A stretch of 29,528 nucleotides of DNA from CAYQJS01 sp964417895 (GTDB taxonomy: Bacteria > Chloroflexota > UBA6077 > SHYK01): NCBI GenBank assembly GCA_964417895.1, contig CAYQJS010000062.1, positions 1-29,528 of the forward strand. Reading direction: 5' to 3'. The notes under the pieces were generated by a model. It ran no database searches, was not told the DNA's origin, and saw only the letters and a program-made list of their open reading frames with translations. A program made the position numbers and the translations under genes. Shown piece after piece: positions 22,201 through 29,528 of this stretch; position 1 is the first letter of the stretch, and every line of letters starts with the position of its first letter.

Positions 22201-24108
22201 CTAGCGAGTGACCTGGGCTCCGTAAAGCGCGGCGTAGCGCCCGCCAGGCAGCGCCATCAATGTGCTGTGCGTGCCCTCCTCGGTGATCCTGCCATTGTGT
22301 AATACGAGGATGCGGTCGGCATCGACAATCGTCGAGAGACGATGCGCGATGGTCAACACTGCCTTCTCGACGAACAGCCGCCTCGTCGTCTCCTTGATGA
22401 GCGCCTCGGTTTCAGCATCGAGCTGCGACGTCGGCTCGTCGAGGACGACGAGGTCGGCGTCCTTGAGAAGAGCGCGGGCGACCGCCAATCGCTGGCGCTC
22501 GCCGCCCGAGAGCCTATAGCCCCTCTCGCCCACGATCGTGTCGTACCCGTCGGGCAGCGAAGCGATGAGCGCGCCCAGGTGCGCCGCTTCGCACGCGGCC
22601 GCCATGTCCGCTTCGGTCGCGTGGCTGTCGACGTAGCGGAGGTTGCCTCGGATCGTGTCGTGCAGGACGAACGTGTCCTGCGTGATGAGGGCCACGCGCT
22701 CCGCCAGCTCCTCCTCCGTCCACTCGTCGATGCTTTTGCCAGCAAGGTAGACCTTTCCCCTGGTCGGTCGGTAGAGACCCGCGGCGAGAAGGGCGATCGT
22801 ACTCTTCCCGGCCCCGGAGGCGCCGACGATGGCCACGAACTCCTTGCGCGCGACCGTGAGCGACACGCCCTCGAGAATCCAGGGCATCGCGAGCCTGCTG
22901 GACAGCGCCTCTCCCGGCACGGCGGCCGCGGAGGAGAGCGACTCCGAGAGGCTGCTGATCGCCAGCTCTCCGAAGCTTCGGTAGCGGAACCACACTTCCT
23001 CGAAGGCCAACTCCGCGGGCCGCTTGACTAGTCCCGGCTCGGTCCTCGTGCCCATCGGTTGCGCCCCATCGTTCGGTTTCGCGCTCAGATCGGAGGTTCC
23101 TGGCCTACCGTCCCGGGAGGGGAAGTCGCCATTGAGGTCGCTGTCGAGGACTTCGAACACCCGGGTGAAGGCCTGCGCCGCCCGCAGGGCCTCATAGCGC
23201 AGCCCGCTGAGGGCCGTGATCGGCATCTGCACCTGCCGTATGTACAGCAGGAACAGCACCAGAGTCCCAAGGCTCAGCTCGCCAATGGAAATCAGCCATG
23301 CTCCCGCGCCGAAGACGACGCTCGCGACTACACCGAGGGTGAGGTTGTAGCCGGTCATGATGCGGTTGCCGGCCTCCGCGAGCTTCGTTGCGCGGTCGCG
23401 GAGCTGGTCGACGATGTTCCCGAACCGGGACATCTCCCGGGGAAGCTGGCCCGATTGCCTCGCCAGCGTCATTCCTGGAGTGCTCAGCAGCGAGTCGGAC
23501 GCGGTCGCAATCTCCGTATTCAGGCCGGTCTGAGCCCGAAGCAGCTGTCTGATCTTGTCCTCGGTCGCACCCACCGGCTTGAAGACCAACGGCACAAGCA
23601 GCAGAGCAAGCGCCAGCCGCGCGTCCACGGAGATCAGGACGACGAGGGCTCCAACCAGAGTGATGACGTTGGCCACCAGGGCGACTAGGACTCGGGTGAA
23701 GAGCGGCTCGGTGGCGTAGACGTCGGTAGTGAGGCGCGTGCCTGCAGCGCCGCCCCGGAGCGTCGTGAAGAACTCGAGTGGCATCGCGGCGAGGCGCCCA
23801 TACATTTGCATCTGCAGGTCGGCGATGATTCGGCGCCCCAGCGCTGCCGCCTCTTGCGTGTACGTGTAGGTAAGCGCAACTCCGACCACGGTGATCGCGG
23901 CAGCGGCAACGCAGAGCATCAGCATCTCCGTGAACGGCCGCTGCGCGACGAGCTGGTCGATGACGGCGCGGTAGAGGAGCGGTGGGGCGAGGGGCAGCAG
24001 CGTCCCGCCGACGATCAAGAACGCCAGGAGCACGAGCCGGCCACGGTAGGGTCGGGCCGTCGTGGCGATCGCGCGCAGCAGCGGGCGGTTGGCTATTACC
24101 CGCCTCAT
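22201..24108 (-). CDS. ABC exporter half-transporter (fused membrane and ATPase domains)
   Basis: A 635-residue MsbA/MdlB-type transporter: six membrane segments in residues 20-320, then the ATPase domain. Walker A is GASGAGKST (429-437), the signature is LSGGERQR (533-540), Walker B is LVVLDEPTSQLD (553-564), and the H-loop His589 is in IAHRLST; all are intact. A loop of about 35 extra residues (roughly 378-410, rich in Ser, Ala and Leu) splits the first strands of the ATPase domain between WFRYR and ILEGVSL. ATG 24108 has an AGGA site; ATG 24141 in frame lacks one. It would act as a homodimer or heterodimer; the substrate (lipid, drug or peptide) is unknown. It is convergent with glyA and divergent from the next lipoprotein. 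Confidence 0.9.
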   Translation of the reverse strand: MRRVIANRPLLRAIATTARPYRGRLVLLAFLIVGGTLLPLAPPLLYRAVIDQLVAQRPFTEMLMLCVAAAAITVVGVALTYTYTQEAAALGRRIIADLQMQMYGRLAAMPLEFFTTLRGGAAGTRLTTDVYATEPLFTRVLVALVANVITLVGALVVLISVDARLALALLLVPLVFKPVGATEDKIRQLLRAQTGLNTEIATASDSLLSTPGMTLARQSGQLPREMSRFGNIVDQLRDRATKLAEAGNRIMTGYNLTLGVVASVVFGAGAWLISIGELSLGTLVLFLLYIRQVQMPITALSGLRYEALRAAQAFTRVFEVLDSDLNGDFPSRDGRPGTSDLSAKPNDGAQPMGTRTEPGLVKRPAELAFEEVWFRYRSFGELAISSLSESLSSAAAVPGEALSSRLAMPWILEGVSLTVARKEFVAIVGASGAGKSTIALLAAGLYRPTRGKVYLAGKSIDEWTEEELAERVALITQDTFVLHDTIRGNLRYVDSHATEADMAAACEAAHLGALIASLPDGYDTIVGERGYRLSGGERQRLAVARALLKDADLVVLDEPTSQLDAETEALIKETTRRLFVEKAVLTIAHRLSTIVDADRILVLHNGRITEEGTHSTLMALPGGRYAALYGAQVTR

Positions 24109-24351
24109 GGGTTCCTGGCCGCTTTGCCCAACTGAGATCATCGGTCCATGTCCTACGCGTGAATCGCCCTCCCCCGCTAAAGGGCGCCGGTGGAGGACTT
24201 TATAGCGCGTTCCCGAATAACCTTGACGCAGAACGGCGAACGCGGTAGCCCTTGTCGCCGCCGCGCGTTACACTGCGCACAGGAGATTTTCCGCTCACAT
24301 CGGAGCTCCAGCTCGTCCTCCGCCGCGGAGCGTCAAGAAGGAGGCGCGTCG

Positions 24352-26061
24352 ATGAAAAGGTTGGCGTCGATGTTGGTTCTGTCTGCACTGGTGCTGGCCG
24401 CCTGCGGCCAGCCGCCAGGTCCCGCGAGCGACGCAGGGCAGGGTCAGGCGAGCGCACGCTCGGCCCCGACGATCCTGGTAGCAGCTATCAACGAGGATCC
24501 AAGGAACTTCTGGGATGGCGTCAATGGCGGCGGCGGCAGCGGCTCGCGCGAGATCGGGCACATGGTCAACCAGTATCTGGCCAACATCCTCCCCGACGGC
24601 CAGGCGGTACCCCGCTTGCTGGCCGAGCTGCCGTCCGTGGATAGGGGGACGTGGAAGGTCGCGCCCGACGGAAAGATGGAGGTCACCTACAAGGTCCGCC
24701 CTGGCGTGACCTGGCACGACGGCACTCCCTTCACCGCCGAGGACATCGCCTTCTCGTGGCAGGTGGGGAAGGATCCCGCCGTCCCCAACGGCAATCAGTC
24801 CGCGGTGCGGCTCATCGACAACGTCGTCGCCGTCGACCCCGCGACCGCCGTTGCGTCGTACACCCAGACCTACGCCTTCGCCGACCGCCTGGAGCATCGG
24901 GAGTTCTTCCCGCTGCCCAAACACCTGGTCGAGCCCGCGTACCGGGAGAGCAAGGAGTCGCTTATCGCCCAGCCGTACTTCACCACCGAGTACGTCGGCG
25001 TTGGGCCCTTCAAGCTGGTGACGTGGGAGCACGGAAGCTCGATGGACCTCGCCGCCAACGAGAACTACTTCCTCGGCCGACCCAAGCTCGACCGCATCCG
25101 CATCCTGTTCATCTCTGACGCGAATACCGGGGTCGCGAACATCCGGGCCGGACAGGTCAACACGTTCTTGCCTCCGGGTGGACCGGACTGGGAGCAGGTC
25201 GAGCCACTGAGACAGGAATGGCAGGGGAATAGCAAGGGCGAGATCATCCTGGAGCGAGTGCGCTGGCAGTTCGCCGAGCCACAAAAAGGTGCGAGCGCGC
25301 AGCCGGCCGACCTGCGAGACGTGCGCGTCCGTCAGGCGCTCATCATGGCGATGAACCGCGACGAGCTGACGCGCAATCTCCAGGGAGAGTTCGCCGCGGT
25401 AGCCCACAGCTGGGTCCATCCCAGCTTCGCGTACTACCCGCACGTGAAGGACGCCATTATCGAGTATCCCTTCGATCCCCGGCGTGCGTCTGCCCTTCTG
25501 GCCGAAGTGGGCTGGACGCCGGGCGCCGACGGCATGCTCCAGAAGGGCGGCCAGAAATTCACGACAACCATCCGGCCTCAGGAGACACGGGTGAAGGAGG
25601 CGTCCATCATCCAGCAAGACTGGAAAGCCGTCGGCATAGACGCCCAGCTGGAGGTCCTCTCTAACGTCCTTCTCCGCGACGCTGAGGCGCGCGCCAATTT
25701 CACGGGGGTAGCGATCAACGGGAACCCGATGGGCGGCGTGAGCGCCGTGCGTCGTTTTGCCACGGACCAGATTCCGAGCGCTGCCAACCGCTTCGCGGGC
25801 ACCAACCGAGGGCAATTCTCAAACGCGCGGTGGGACGATGTCGGCACACGGCTACGCACCGCCCTCGACGACGATACGCGGCTCCAGATGGAGCGCGAGA
25901 TGCTCGAAGTCTTGTCGGCGGAGCTCCCGGTCCTGACCTTCCAGTACGAGCTGCAGGGGATCCCGGTCATGGGATTCAAGGGCTTCATCGGCGTCACCGG
26001 GACGCCGCATACCGGCAACATCATGCACTCCACGAACGTGCACGAGTGGGAGATGCGATAG
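24352..26061 (+). CDS. ABC transporter solute-binding lipoprotein, family 5
   Basis: A 569-residue DppA/OppA-superfamily lipoprotein with a standard signal peptide and lipobox LAAC (Cys18). Family hallmarks are WHDGTPFTAEDIAFSWQ, RVRQALIMAMNRDELTRN and a C-terminal MHSTNVHEWEMR. AAGGAGG precedes ATG 24352; the frame reaches 24190 without a site. It is paralogous to the products of 7170-9053 and 28900 onwards. No permeases or ATPases of the importer type are adjacent; the ABC gene upstream is an exporter of a different class and opposite strand. It should bind an unknown oligopeptide-like or organic ligand outside the membrane and deliver it to a permease encoded elsewhere. Confidence 0.88.
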   Translation: MKRLASMLVLSALVLAACGQPPGPASDAGQGQASARSAPTILVAAINEDPRNFWDGVNGGGGSGSREIGHMVNQYLANILPDGQAVPRLLAELPSVDRGTWKVAPDGKMEVTYKVRPGVTWHDGTPFTAEDIAFSWQVGKDPAVPNGNQSAVRLIDNVVAVDPATAVASYTQTYAFADRLEHREFFPLPKHLVEPAYRESKESLIAQPYFTTEYVGVGPFKLVTWEHGSSMDLAANENYFLGRPKLDRIRILFISDANTGVANIRAGQVNTFLPPGGPDWEQVEPLRQEWQGNSKGEIILERVRWQFAEPQKGASAQPADLRDVRVRQALIMAMNRDELTRNLQGEFAAVAHSWVHPSFAYYPHVKDAIIEYPFDPRRASALLAEVGWTPGADGMLQKGGQKFTTTIRPQETRVKEASIIQQDWKAVGIDAQLEVLSNVLLRDAEARANFTGVAINGNPMGGVSAVRRFATDQIPSAANRFAGTNRGQFSNARWDDVGTRLRTALDDDTRLQMEREMLEVLSAELPVLTFQYELQGIPVMGFKGFIGVTGTPHTGNIMHSTNVHEWEMR

Positions 26062-26232
26062 GGGCGGCCGCTCCGCGACTCGGCGCGGGGTGGTCTGACT
26101 TGTGGTCCGCGATCATGAGGAGTATGCTGGGTTGATCGAGGGGGAGCGAGTCAGCCGGAGCAGGCGACGCGATTTGTTATCCGCGGCTTCGCGACGTGTC
26201 ACCCAGTCTTAGGTGAGGAAGGAGAAACGTAA

Positions 26233-26475
26233 ATGAAGCGACGATTGATGCTGACATTGGTAGCCTCGGCGCTAGCCGTCCTGTTCGCTGCTTCTGCTTC
26301 GGCGGAGGCGGGCCCGATAGTAAGACCCAAAAGTGAGTGTCCGTCCGGCTTCAGTAGAGTGTCGTCCACCTTGCATCCTGAGGTCGATCGCAACCGTGAC
26401 ACCTTTATCTGTGAGAACGCCATCATAGGCATCCTCATAGATAACCATGTGGTTCCGGTTCGGGTAAAACCCTAG
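26233..26475 (+). CDS. small exported protein with a CxGF...DRNRDTFIC motif
   Basis: An 80-residue protein with a clear Sec signal peptide (MKRRLMLTLVASALAVLFAA, then cleavage after ASA near residue 24). The mature part is about 56 residues with two cysteines, Cys35 and Cys59, that could pair. The stretch DRNRDTFICEN resembles the DxNxDxxxC core of Excalibur-like calcium-binding motifs. A GGAG site lies upstream of ATG 26233. It is between the solute-binding lipoprotein gene and a minus-strand FRG pseudogene and has no partner. Its function is unknown; I do not recognise a named family with certainty. Confidence 0.65.
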   Translation: MKRRLMLTLVASALAVLFAASASAEAGPIVRPKSECPSGFSRVSSTLHPEVDRNRDTFICENAIIGILIDNHVVPVRVKP

Positions 26476-26593
26476 TCGAGCTCGCTGACTCGCCCCCCTC
26501 AACGTATCTCTTCCGCATTCACTGCAGCGGTGTGGGTCTGGAGAATCGGAACCGGCTCCCTGGCGTGGGCCCGCACCTTGCCTGTTCTTGCAC

Positions 26594-27430
26594 TCATGGA
26601 GCGTCGTCGCCCGGAGGGATGATTTCGGGAAACGCGACCTGGGCACACAGGGACTGGGCGAAGCCATCGAGCCCCGGGAACAAGGTGGCCCTGTTCACGT
26701 TCATTCGGTGAAGGTGCCTGAGGATCTCACGCCGCGTTCTGGCAGCTCCGTCGATGATGATCTTGCGCAGAGCATGTCCGTGGCTCTGCGGTAAAACCTC
26801 GGCCAGATTCTTCTCGAAAGGCAGATCCACGACCCGGGCAAAGGAAGATGCCTTGCTGGATGACAAGACGCTCGTTCAGGCGAATGGGGTTAACGGGACA
26901 GACGAAGGGTCTTGGGGGTCGATCGAACACGAGACTGAAGCAGCTCCGGCAGTCGATGTAGCCGGTGTCACGCCGGAAGCACTCCAGCGCTGCCTCGGGG
27001 AGTACGCCCCTAACCTTGTTGTCGATGACGGTCCGGTCCAGAGCCCAGATCACGGAATCACCGTTGGCAGATTCGACGGCAAAGAACGCCGTTACCCAGA
27101 ACGAGTACGTCCAGTCCTGGACGCGCGTCGGGGCCCCGTGATGCTGCATCAGGGCGAGCCATTCGAATGTGCGGTCTGGATCTGGAGTGTCGGACGTGTA
27201 ATGGTGCAAATGGCGTTTGAACTGCCGAATCACTCCCTGCTCAATCGTGCGGGGCGGCTTAGGGGGATGGAAACGGGATACAGCCCGCTCAAGACTGGTC
27301 CGGAGTGCCCAACAGGCGTCGCGCTGCCCACGAAAGAGCCACTTGCCGGGGAGGCCGTTATAAGCGTGCTTGTCGAACCAAGCGTACTCGTTGACGAGTT
27401 CCTCCCACCTGCATACTCGACTGATGTGGG
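26594..27430 (-). pseudogene. decayed FRG-domain protein
   Basis: On the minus strand, from about 27430, an FRG domain is readable: RWEELVNEYAWFDKHAYNGL, the name-giving KWLFRGQRDACW, LRTSLERAV, and EWLALMQHHGAPTRVQDWTY. There is no start codon in this frame before a GTG at 27233, which lies after the FRGQ motif. Near 26840 one extra C shifts the frame: the first frame fails after IQQGIFLCPG, and the continuation PFEKNLAEVLPQSHGHALRK through ATLFPGLDGFAQSL is in the next frame, ending at 26594. The reading frame is thus broken at both ends. FRG proteins are poorly characterised and often occur in defence-type neighbourhoods. Confidence 0.75.
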
Positions 27431-27730
27431 GCTGGAGGACCGGTGCTATTGGGAGAACGCTGGTAGGGGTCGGCGGAAGCCCGTGATCATCTCGCCCACC
27501 ATCATATCTCCCGTTGACCTCGTTGTGGTTCGCCGGCTACCGAAGGTCCATACGCCGGTCGATGCTAAACCGTGAGGAGCGTCGGCAAGAAGCGCTGGGC
27601 GGGACCGTCCGAACATGGGCAACTCGGAGGCTGAGCGGACCAGTACAAGGCCTTGCAACCCTCTCGTCACGAGGCTAGTATGGCGACTGAGCTGACGGAC
27701 GGCTGACCGTCTAAGCGAGGAGGCTAACCC
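27431..27730. other. 300-bp gap with no recognised gene
   Basis: Between the FRG remnant and the amidohydrolase I see no convincing coding frame, repeat or RNA. The minus-strand frame of the FRG remnant stays open for a short way upstream but shows no family motif. The last bases contain the GAGGAGG ribosome binding site of the amidohydrolase (27717-27723). Confidence 0.5.
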
Positions 27731-28855
27731 ATGGCCATCATGCAGGATCTGGCGCCCCATAACCCACCGAATCTCACGGCGAGGGACATCGCCGGCGACT
27801 TACTCATTTCGGCGGACTCGCACATCTTCGAGCCCAGCGACCTATGGCGGACCCGGCTCCCGGCGAGCCTCCGCGACAAAGCGCCCTACTCTGAGCGCGG
27901 GGATCAACATCGGCAGCAGGGCGAGCAGGCCGGGTGGAGCCCGGAGTCCCGCGGCTCGTTCCGCCCGGGGGGATGGGATTCCTCCAGGCGCGTGGACGAG
28001 ATGGCCCAGGACGGCGTCAGCGCCGAGGTCCTGTTCCCAACCCTTGGCTTGAGGCATTACGCCATCGAGGATGCCGAGCTACAGGAGGCGTGCTTCAGCG
28101 CCTACAACGACTGGATCTTCGAGTACTGCCAGGCCGCGCCCGACCGGCTGTACGCCGTCGCCTGCGTTGCCACGTACGACATCGACCACGCTATCCGGGA
28201 GATGGAGCGGCGCCGGAAAGAGGGGTTCGTGGGCGCCATGATCTGGCAGGTGCCCCACCCGGACTTCCCGTTCCTATCAGACCATTACGAGCGGTTCTGG
28301 GCCGCTGCCCAGGACCTCGACATGCCGGTGGACCTGCACATCTTGACCGGCTTTGACTACAGCTCACGGGACCGGGGCGACGCCATCGAGGGCCATCGCG
28401 GCTCGGTGAACCACAAGACGGCCGGCGCCTTCAATACTCTGTTCGATGTCATCTTCTCCGGGGCGCTAGACCGCTACCCGCGCCTGACGATCAACCTGGT
28501 GGAAAGCGAGATCGGGTGGATACCCTTCATGCTGCAGAAGTGGGACAACTCCATCCTGCGGTTCGTCGGGAAGCGGCCGGTCGCTATCGAGCTGCTTCCC
28601 AGCGAATACTTCGAGCGCCAGATATCGGCGACGTTCTTCGATGACCCCGTGGGGGGGAAGCTCCTGGCCCACTGGGGTATCGATAACTGCATGTGGTCCA
28701 CGGACTACCCCCACGCGGCGTCACCCTGGCCGCGCTCCCGCGAGTTCCTGGTGCGCAACCTGGGCCACTTGCCGCCGGAGTCAGTTCGCAAGCTGGTGCG
28801 AGACAACGTGGTCCGCTTCTACAAGATTCCGCTCCCAGAACCGCTAGCGGTTTGA
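27731..28855 (+). CDS. amidohydrolase-related (PF04909, ACMSD/LigW/LigJ-like) metal enzyme
   Basis: A 374-residue TIM-barrel protein of the amidohydrolase-2 group, which contains decarboxylases (ACMSD, gamma-resorcylate, 5-carboxyvanillate) and hydratases acting on aromatic-pathway intermediates. In place of the HxH metal motif it has SADSHIFEP (Asp29, His31, Glu34). Other candidate ligands are His203 (PVDLHILTG) and Asp325 (WSTDYPHAASPWP), and LVESEIGWIPFML has the family Glu pair near 258-260. GAGGAGG at 27717 is well spaced from ATG 27731. Its presence near the ring-cleavage genes suggests decarboxylation or hydration of a carboxylated intermediate. It is followed after 44 bp by a solute-binding lipoprotein gene on the same strand, repeating the enzyme-plus-lipoprotein pattern seen at 5646-9053. 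Confidence 0.88.
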   Translation: MAIMQDLAPHNPPNLTARDIAGDLLISADSHIFEPSDLWRTRLPASLRDKAPYSERGDQHRQQGEQAGWSPESRGSFRPGGWDSSRRVDEMAQDGVSAEVLFPTLGLRHYAIEDAELQEACFSAYNDWIFEYCQAAPDRLYAVACVATYDIDHAIREMERRRKEGFVGAMIWQVPHPDFPFLSDHYERFWAAAQDLDMPVDLHILTGFDYSSRDRGDAIEGHRGSVNHKTAGAFNTLFDVIFSGALDRYPRLTINLVESEIGWIPFMLQKWDNSILRFVGKRPVAIELLPSEYFERQISATFFDDPVGGKLLAHWGIDNCMWSTDYPHAASPWPRSREFLVRNLGHLPPESVRKLVRDNVVRFYKIPLPEPLAV

Positions 28856-28899
28856 CGGACCTTTCCGTCCAGGGAGCGACCAGAGAAGGGAGTTCGCCG

Positions 28900-29528
28900 A
28901 TGACCAGGTGGCCTGCTCGCAACCCCACGGCGGGGATTACGGCCCGAGCGCTAGCAGTGGGAGCCGGCGCGATCATCATCATCGCCGCTTGCGCCCCCGC
29001 GCCTCCCACGTCGCGGACCGATAGTGGGGCCGCTGCCAGGCCGGCGGGCGCTCCCAAGACGCTGCGGATCGCGACGGTCCGCGAGCCGGTCGACGGGATC
29101 GCGTTGTTTGGCGGAAGTGGAGATGCCAACTCCCAGCATACCTCGGTGTTCCACGCCGGCCTCACGGCCTATGACGGGCAGGGCAGTCTCCTGCCGCGCG
29201 TCGCTCAAAAGGTCCCGTCCATCTCGGACGGCGACTGGAAGGTGTTGCCCGATGGCGGCATGGAGGTAACGTGGAAGCTCCGCCCGGGCGCCAGATGGCA
29301 CGACGGCACGCCGCTCAGCGCCGAGGACTTCGTGTTCGGCATCCAGGTGGTTAGAGACCCGGAGGTGCCACTACCTCGCACGGGCGGCGTGTCCCTCGTC
29401 AAAGAGGTCACCGCCTCGGATCCAGAGACGCTCGTGGTCCGGTGGTCGCAGACGTATTTCGGGGCGAATCAGGGCAGCCCGACCGAGTTCCCGGCCGTCT
29501 CGCGGTTTTTAGGAGGCGGCCTCTACCG
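28900..29528 (+). CDS. ABC transporter solute-binding lipoprotein, family 5 (5' part only)
   Basis: An open frame that runs off the right edge, 209 codons visible. It starts MTRWPARNPTAGITARALAV with a lipobox IAAC (Cys31) and continues with KTLRIATVREPVDG, WKLRPGARWHDGTPLSAEDF and DPETLVVRW, all matching the N-terminal domain of family-5 binding proteins. It is closest in order and wording to the product of 7170-9053 (both have VPxxxDGDWKxLPxGGMEVTWKLR), so the two are probably recent paralogues. A GAAGGGAG site precedes ATG 28900. It lies 44 bp after the amidohydrolase gene and may be co-transcribed with it. The substrate is unknown. The C-terminal two thirds are outside the window. Confidence 0.85.
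   Translation, partial: MTRWPARNPTAGITARALAVGAGAIIIIAACAPAPPTSRTDSGAAARPAGAPKTLRIATVREPVDGIALFGGSGDANSQHTSVFHAGLTAYDGQGSLLPRVAQKVPSISDGDWKVLPDGGMEVTWKLRPGARWHDGTPLSAEDFVFGIQVVRDPEVPLPRTGGVSLVKEVTASDPETLVVRWSQTYFGANQGSPTEFPAVSRFLGGGLY

Noticed and set aside
24295..25815. 506-residue open frame antisense to the lipoprotein at 24352
   Set aside because: It mirrors the codon pattern of the clear plus-strand gene, has no motif and no ribosome site; such shadows are common in GC-rich DNA.
26754..27575. 273-residue plus-strand frame opposite the FRG remnant
   Set aside because: The minus strand carries clear FRG motifs; the plus-strand product has none.
1..29528. CRISPR array, tRNA or rRNA genes
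   Set aside because: No regularly spaced repeats beyond the palindromes described, and no tRNA-like or rRNA-like segment was recognised on either strand.

Overview
The window is high-GC bacterial DNA with abundant GTG starts, clear GGAGG-type ribosome binding sites and short palindromic repeats between genes. The gene set (family-5 solute-binding lipoproteins, Rieske oxygenase, bicupin dioxygenases, PF04909 amidohydrolase, MmgE/PrpD, Uma2, MazF modules) is typical of soil or aquatic Chloroflexota and similar deep-branching lineages. There is no rRNA or other marker gene, so this placement is a guess from style and content. No tRNA, rRNA or CRISPR array was recognised.

Layout. (1) 1-9053 is a catabolic block: class II aldolase, VOC protein, a minus-strand bicupin dioxygenase, then a plus-strand run of Gfo/Idh/MocA dehydrogenase, second bicupin, Rieske oxygenase and a solute-binding lipoprotein. 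(2) 9077-12347 is a defence-like block on the minus strand: a truncated gene tail, an intact DUF4276 (Toprim-like) plus AAA-ATPase pair with a 4-nt overlap, and a heavily decayed SNF2/DUF3883 helicase. (3) 12457-15072 holds divergent LigB-type extradiol dioxygenase and MmgE/PrpD genes. (4) 15149-18120 holds a possible regulator tail, two MazEF-type modules, an exported beta-rich protein and a decayed solute-binding protein. (5) 18149-19898 holds Uma2, a VOC protein and a carboxymuconolactone-decarboxylase-family protein. (6) 20122-20738 is a decayed Phd/MazF-type module. (7) 20872-26475 holds glyA, an ABC exporter half-transporter, another solute-binding lipoprotein and a small exported protein. 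(8) 26594-27430 is an FRG-domain pseudogene. (9) 27731-29528 holds a PF04909 amidohydrolase and the start of a further solute-binding lipoprotein.

How it may work together. Rieske oxygenase, Gfo/Idh/MocA dehydrogenase and class II aldolase are the families used in known phthalate pathways for dihydroxylation, rearomatisation and decarboxylation. Bicupin and LigB-type enzymes are ring-cleavage families, and PF04909, MmgE/PrpD, VOC and CMD proteins are common in lower pathways. I infer an aromatic-carboxylate (or related) catabolic island fed by lipoprotein-based uptake. The substrate is not determined by the sequence, and no importer permease is in the window.

The second theme is decay. Stress and defence genes (helicase, FRG protein, Phd/MazF pair, a solute-binding protein) carry frameshifts, nonsense codons and deletions, while the metabolic genes are intact. 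One MazEF pair looks disabled by a single base that removes both the antitoxin stop and the toxin start. Two families of palindromic repeats are scattered through the intergenic DNA, and one copy lies inside the 5' end of a lipoprotein reading frame.
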